Shown here: piece by piece, positions 4,141 to 6,381 of the stretch | Layout of the letters: every line of letters begins with the position of its first letter | How positions within the stretch are numbered: position 1 is the first letter of the stretch | Assembly: GCA_021815655.1 (NCBI GenBank) | Contig: JAKAGJ010000134.1 | Coordinates: forward strand, 1-6,381 | Length of the DNA stretch: 6,381 nucleotides | Direction: 5' to 3' | From: Deltaproteobacteria bacterium | GTDB taxonomy: Bacteria > Desulfobacterota > Desulfarculia > Desulfarculales > Desulfarculaceae | Position numbers and translations under genes: made by a program | Notes under the pieces: model-generated | Told to the model about the DNA's origin: nothing | The model's input: only the letters and a program-made list of their open reading frames with translations | The model's database searches: none

Positions 4141-6381
4141 CTAGCCCTGGGGTCCCTTGGGGGGTAGCCCGGCCAGCTTCTCCTGGATGGCCTTGAGCAC
4201 CCGCGCCGGCGTGAGCGGGTACTCGAAGACCGGCCGGCCGATGGCATCTGCCACCGCGCCGGCTATGGCCTGGGCCGCGCTCATGGCTACGGACATGCCC
4301 GCTTCCTTGGCTCCGAAAGGCCCGCTCTGGTCCTGGCTCTCCACGATGAGGTTTTGCATGGGCGGCATGTCGCAGGCCAGGGGCACCTTGTATTCCAGGA
4401 AGCTGGGGTTGAGGCAGCGGCCCTCCTTGGTCCACTGGAACTCCTCGGCCAGCATGCCACCCACGCCGCCCATGCTGGCCCCGCCCTCGAACTGCCCCTC
4501 CACGACCATGGGGTTCAAGGCCCGGCCGCAGTCCTGGCTCAGCACCAGGTTGAGTATCTTGACCCGCCCCGTGGCCGGGTCCACCTCCACCTCGGCCACG
4601 CAGGCCCCGAAGCTGAAGGTTTCGCTGAGCTGGCCGAAGGGGTTGCTTAGCCACTCGCGCTTGTTGTCCACGCGGGGGAAGAACGAGCCCCGGCCCATGA
4701 TGGGCCGGCCCTGGGCCAAGGCCAGGCGCACGGCCTTGGCCACGGGCAGAAAACGCGCCGGTTCGGCGGCCACCAGTATCTGCCCGCCGCTGGCCGTGAG
4801 TTCCTCCGGCGAGGCGCCCAGGACCGGGGCCGCCACGGCCAAGAGTTGGGCGCGGGCGTCCTCGCAGGCGGCCTTGACCGCGCCGCCGCCGGCCAGGGTG
4901 GAGATCATGGAGTAGGAGCCCGGGTCATTGGGCGTGGCCTGGGTATCGGCGCTGATGAGCTGGATGTCGCTGATGTCCAGGCCCAGCACCTCGGCGGCCA
5001 CCTGCACCAGCATGTGGTCGTTGCCCTGGCCGTTGTCCACCACGCCGCTGATTACCGTGGCCCCGCCGTCCTCGTTGAATTTCACCATGGCCGAGGAGCC
5101 GCCGCGGATGCCCATGGGAAAGCCGGTCTGCACCGAGTTGGTGCCCAGGCCGATGCCCCGCCAGGGCGGGAGCTTGCCGTATTTGGCGCGCCAGCCGGCG
5201 GCCTCGGCGGCTTTGCTTATGCACTCACTCAGTCCGCAGGACTGCACGAAGCTGCCGGTGGGCGTGGTCTCGCCGGCCTGGCGGGCGTTGATGAGGCGCA
5301 CCTCCAGGGGGTCCAGGCCCAACTCCTGGGCCAACAGGTCCAACTGCAAATCCACGCCCGAGGCGAAGGCCCGGCCGTGCACGCGGTACATGCCGCCGAT
5401 GGGCTTGTTGGTGTAGACGCGGTAGCCGTTGAAGCGCACGTTGGGCAGCTTGTAGCACTGCTCCATGCACAAGAAGGGCACGCTGGTGGCGATGGGACCG
5501 GTGCTCGAGTAGGCGCCGCCGTCCATGTAGCAGGTGATGTCGCGGGCCAACACGCGGCCCTTTTTGTCCACGCCGGTCTTTATCATGGTGAACATGCCGT
5601 GGCCCTTGCGCGTGGCCAGGCTGTTCTCCTCGCGACTGTAGACCAGGCGCACCGGGCGCTGGGCCTTGATGGCCAAGAGCGCGGCGATGAACTCGGCGGG
5701 GAAGACGTCGCTGCGCCCCCCGAAGGCCCCACCGATGGCGCACTTGCGCACGATGACCTTGCCCAGGGGCATCTTTAGGGCGTTGGCCAGGGCCTTGGCC
5801 TTCTGGTGGGGCGCGGCGTTGGGCATCCACAACTCAAGGGAGCCGTCGGCCAGGGGGTTGGCCAGCACGGCGTAGGGCTCGGTCATGAAGTAGGAGTCCT
5901 CGGGCGCGCTGAAGGTGTCCTCGCGCACCAGGTGGCTCCGCTTGAAACCCAGCTCCACGTCGCCCACGTTGATGGCCACGTGCACGTTGATGTTGTGGGG
6001 ATGGTCCTCGTGCAACAAGGGGGCGCCCTCGGCCATGGCCTCCCACACGTTCAGCACCGGGGGAAGGGGCTGGTACTGCACCTTGATGAGGGCGCATGCC
6101 TCCTCGGCGGCCTCCAGGCTTTCGGCGGCCACGGCCGCCACCTCCTCGCCCAAAAAGCGCACGCGCTCCACGGGCAACAGCACCTGGTCGCGGGTGTAGC
6201 GGAACACGCCCCACTTCACGGCGGCGCTGTCCTGGCCGCTGACCACGGCGCGCACCCCGGGCACCTTGAGCGCCTCGCCGTAATCCACGCCCAAGATGCG
6301 GGCGTGGGCATGGGGGGAGCGCAAAACCTTGGCATGCAGCATGCGCGGCAGGCGGATGTCTCCGGCGAACAACGCCGCTCC
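4141..6381 (-). CDS. Molybdopterin-binding large subunit, xanthine dehydrogenase/aldehyde oxidoreductase superfamily (N-terminus beyond window)
   Basis: This is the Mo-cofactor subunit of a molybdenum hydroxylase, an enzyme class that hydroxylates heterocycles or aldehydes, or in 4-hydroxybenzoyl-CoA reductase removes a ring hydroxyl. About 746 residues are present. The frame is open at the right edge and already inside the a/b-hammerhead domain (DIRLPRMLHAKVLRSPHAHARI), so probably 20-40 residues are missing; the TTG at 6372 is an internal Leu. Visible motifs in order are RVRFLGEEVAAVAA, GGAFGGRSD (5707-5733, the conserved FGG loop), YRVHGRAF (5365-5388, usually YRGxGxPQ), DNGQGNDH, LGLDISDIQLISADTQATPND, GRVKILNLVLSQDCGRALNP and GPFGAKEAGM (4294-4323). 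In relatives the last reads GAKxxGE, whose Glu is the catalytic base; here it is Met. Partner FAD and 2Fe-2S subunits are not in the window and may lie upstream to the right. The VOC gene follows on the same strand. Substrate is undetermined. Confidence 0.93.
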   Translation of the reverse strand, partial: GAALFAGDIRLPRMLHAKVLRSPHAHARILGVDYGEALKVPGVRAVVSGQDSAAVKWGVFRYTRDQVLLPVERVRFLGEEVAAVAAESLEAAEEACALIKVQYQPLPPVLNVWEAMAEGAPLLHEDHPHNINVHVAINVGDVELGFKRSHLVREDTFSAPEDSYFMTEPYAVLANPLADGSLELWMPNAAPHQKAKALANALKMPLGKVIVRKCAIGGAFGGRSDVFPAEFIAALLAIKAQRPVRLVYSREENSLATRKGHGMFTMIKTGVDKKGRVLARDITCYMDGGAYSSTGPIATSVPFLCMEQCYKLPNVRFNGYRVYTNKPIGGMYRVHGRAFASGVDLQLDLLAQELGLDPLEVRLINARQAGETTPTGSFVQSCGLSECISKAAEAAGWRAKYGKLPPWRGIGLGTNSVQTGFPMGIRGGSSAMVKFNEDGGATVISGVVDNGQGNDHMLVQVAAEVLGLDISDIQLISADTQATPNDPGSYSMISTLAGGGAVKAACEDARAQLLAVAAPVLGASPEELTASGGQILVAAEPARFLPVAKAVRLALAQGRPIMGRGSFFPRVDNKREWLSNPFGQLSETFSFGACVAEVEVDPATGRVKILNLVLSQDCGRALNPMVVEGQFEGGASMGGVGGMLAEEFQWTKEGRCLNPSFLEYKVPLACDMPPMQNLIVESQDQSGPFGAKEAGMSVAMSAAQAIAGAVADAIGRPVFEYPLTPARVLKAIQEKLAGLPPKGPQG

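Noticed and set aside
4088..4654. Upstream in-frame extension of the VOC gene (to 4654)
   Set aside because: It runs through the Mo hydroxylase gene in another frame, with Gly/Arg-rich shadow composition. The VOC fold begins only at about 4075.
4846..5778. Plus-strand open frame of 310 codons opposite the Mo hydroxylase
   Set aside because: It is antisense to a gene with clear motifs, and its composition is His/Gly/Ala/Val-rich without domains.
6370..6372. TTG as the start of the Mo hydroxylase
   Set aside because: The frame stays open to the edge (Gly-Ala-Ala before it), and the family normally has 20-40 residues before the DIRLPxMLxAKVLRSPH segment, so this is an internal Leu codon.
1..6381. 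CRISPR array, tRNA, rRNA, insertion sequence or selenocysteine codon
   Set aside because: No regularly spaced repeats, cloverleaf with CCA end, rRNA-like stretch, transposase or in-frame TGA with continued homology was seen on either strand.

Overview
The window is a GC-rich (roughly two-thirds G+C by eye) bacterial segment, densely coding, with five genes and four short intergenic regions. None of the gaps reaches 300 bases. The gene set (a YqeB-type maturation factor, a molybdenum hydroxylase, a DUF6125-like protein, a FadD-like ligase) and a short 'ATTGCGAGGAG...CGACGAAGCAAT' palindromic repeat suggest an anaerobic Desulfobacterota-type bacterium (former Deltaproteobacteria, perhaps near Desulfarculales). 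That placement is inference from gene content and repeat style only.

Layout. At the left edge is the C-terminal half of mutM (+), a DNA repair glycosylase. It ends in a zinc finger and runs into a hairpin that lies between it and the convergent yqeB. Next is a two-gene minus-strand operon (547-1868): a small four-cysteine protein resembling DUF6125, followed by yqeB. Their stop and start codons overlap in ATGA. Divergent from this pair, across an about 130-base regulatory region with a good sigma-70-like promoter, is a 516-residue AMP-forming acyl-CoA synthetase (+, 1999-3549). It converges on a second minus-strand pair: a large molybdopterin-binding hydroxylase subunit (4141 to beyond the right edge) followed by a VOC/glyoxalase-fold protein related to methylmalonyl-CoA epimerase (3650-4087, TTG start). 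The convergent gap at 3550-3649 holds the REP-like repeat and a 22-base near-perfect palindrome.

How the genes may work together. YqeB is known from genomic association with selenium-dependent molybdenum hydroxylases, and a molybdenum hydroxylase of the xanthine dehydrogenase/aldehyde oxidase/4-hydroxybenzoyl-CoA reductase superfamily lies about 2.8 kb away. The simplest reading is that YqeB, perhaps with the DUF6125-like protein, matures this or another Mo hydroxylase, while the CoA ligase and VOC protein act on an acid or its CoA thioester. The substrate cannot be read from the sequence.

Most notable: the hydroxylase lacks the near-universal catalytic glutamate (the ...GAKxxGE motif reads GAKEAGM) and has an aberrant YRGxGxPQ-type motif (YRVHGRAF). 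The VOC protein lacks the histidine metal ligand(s) expected of methylmalonyl-CoA epimerases. Both adjacent proteins therefore look like divergent members of their families.
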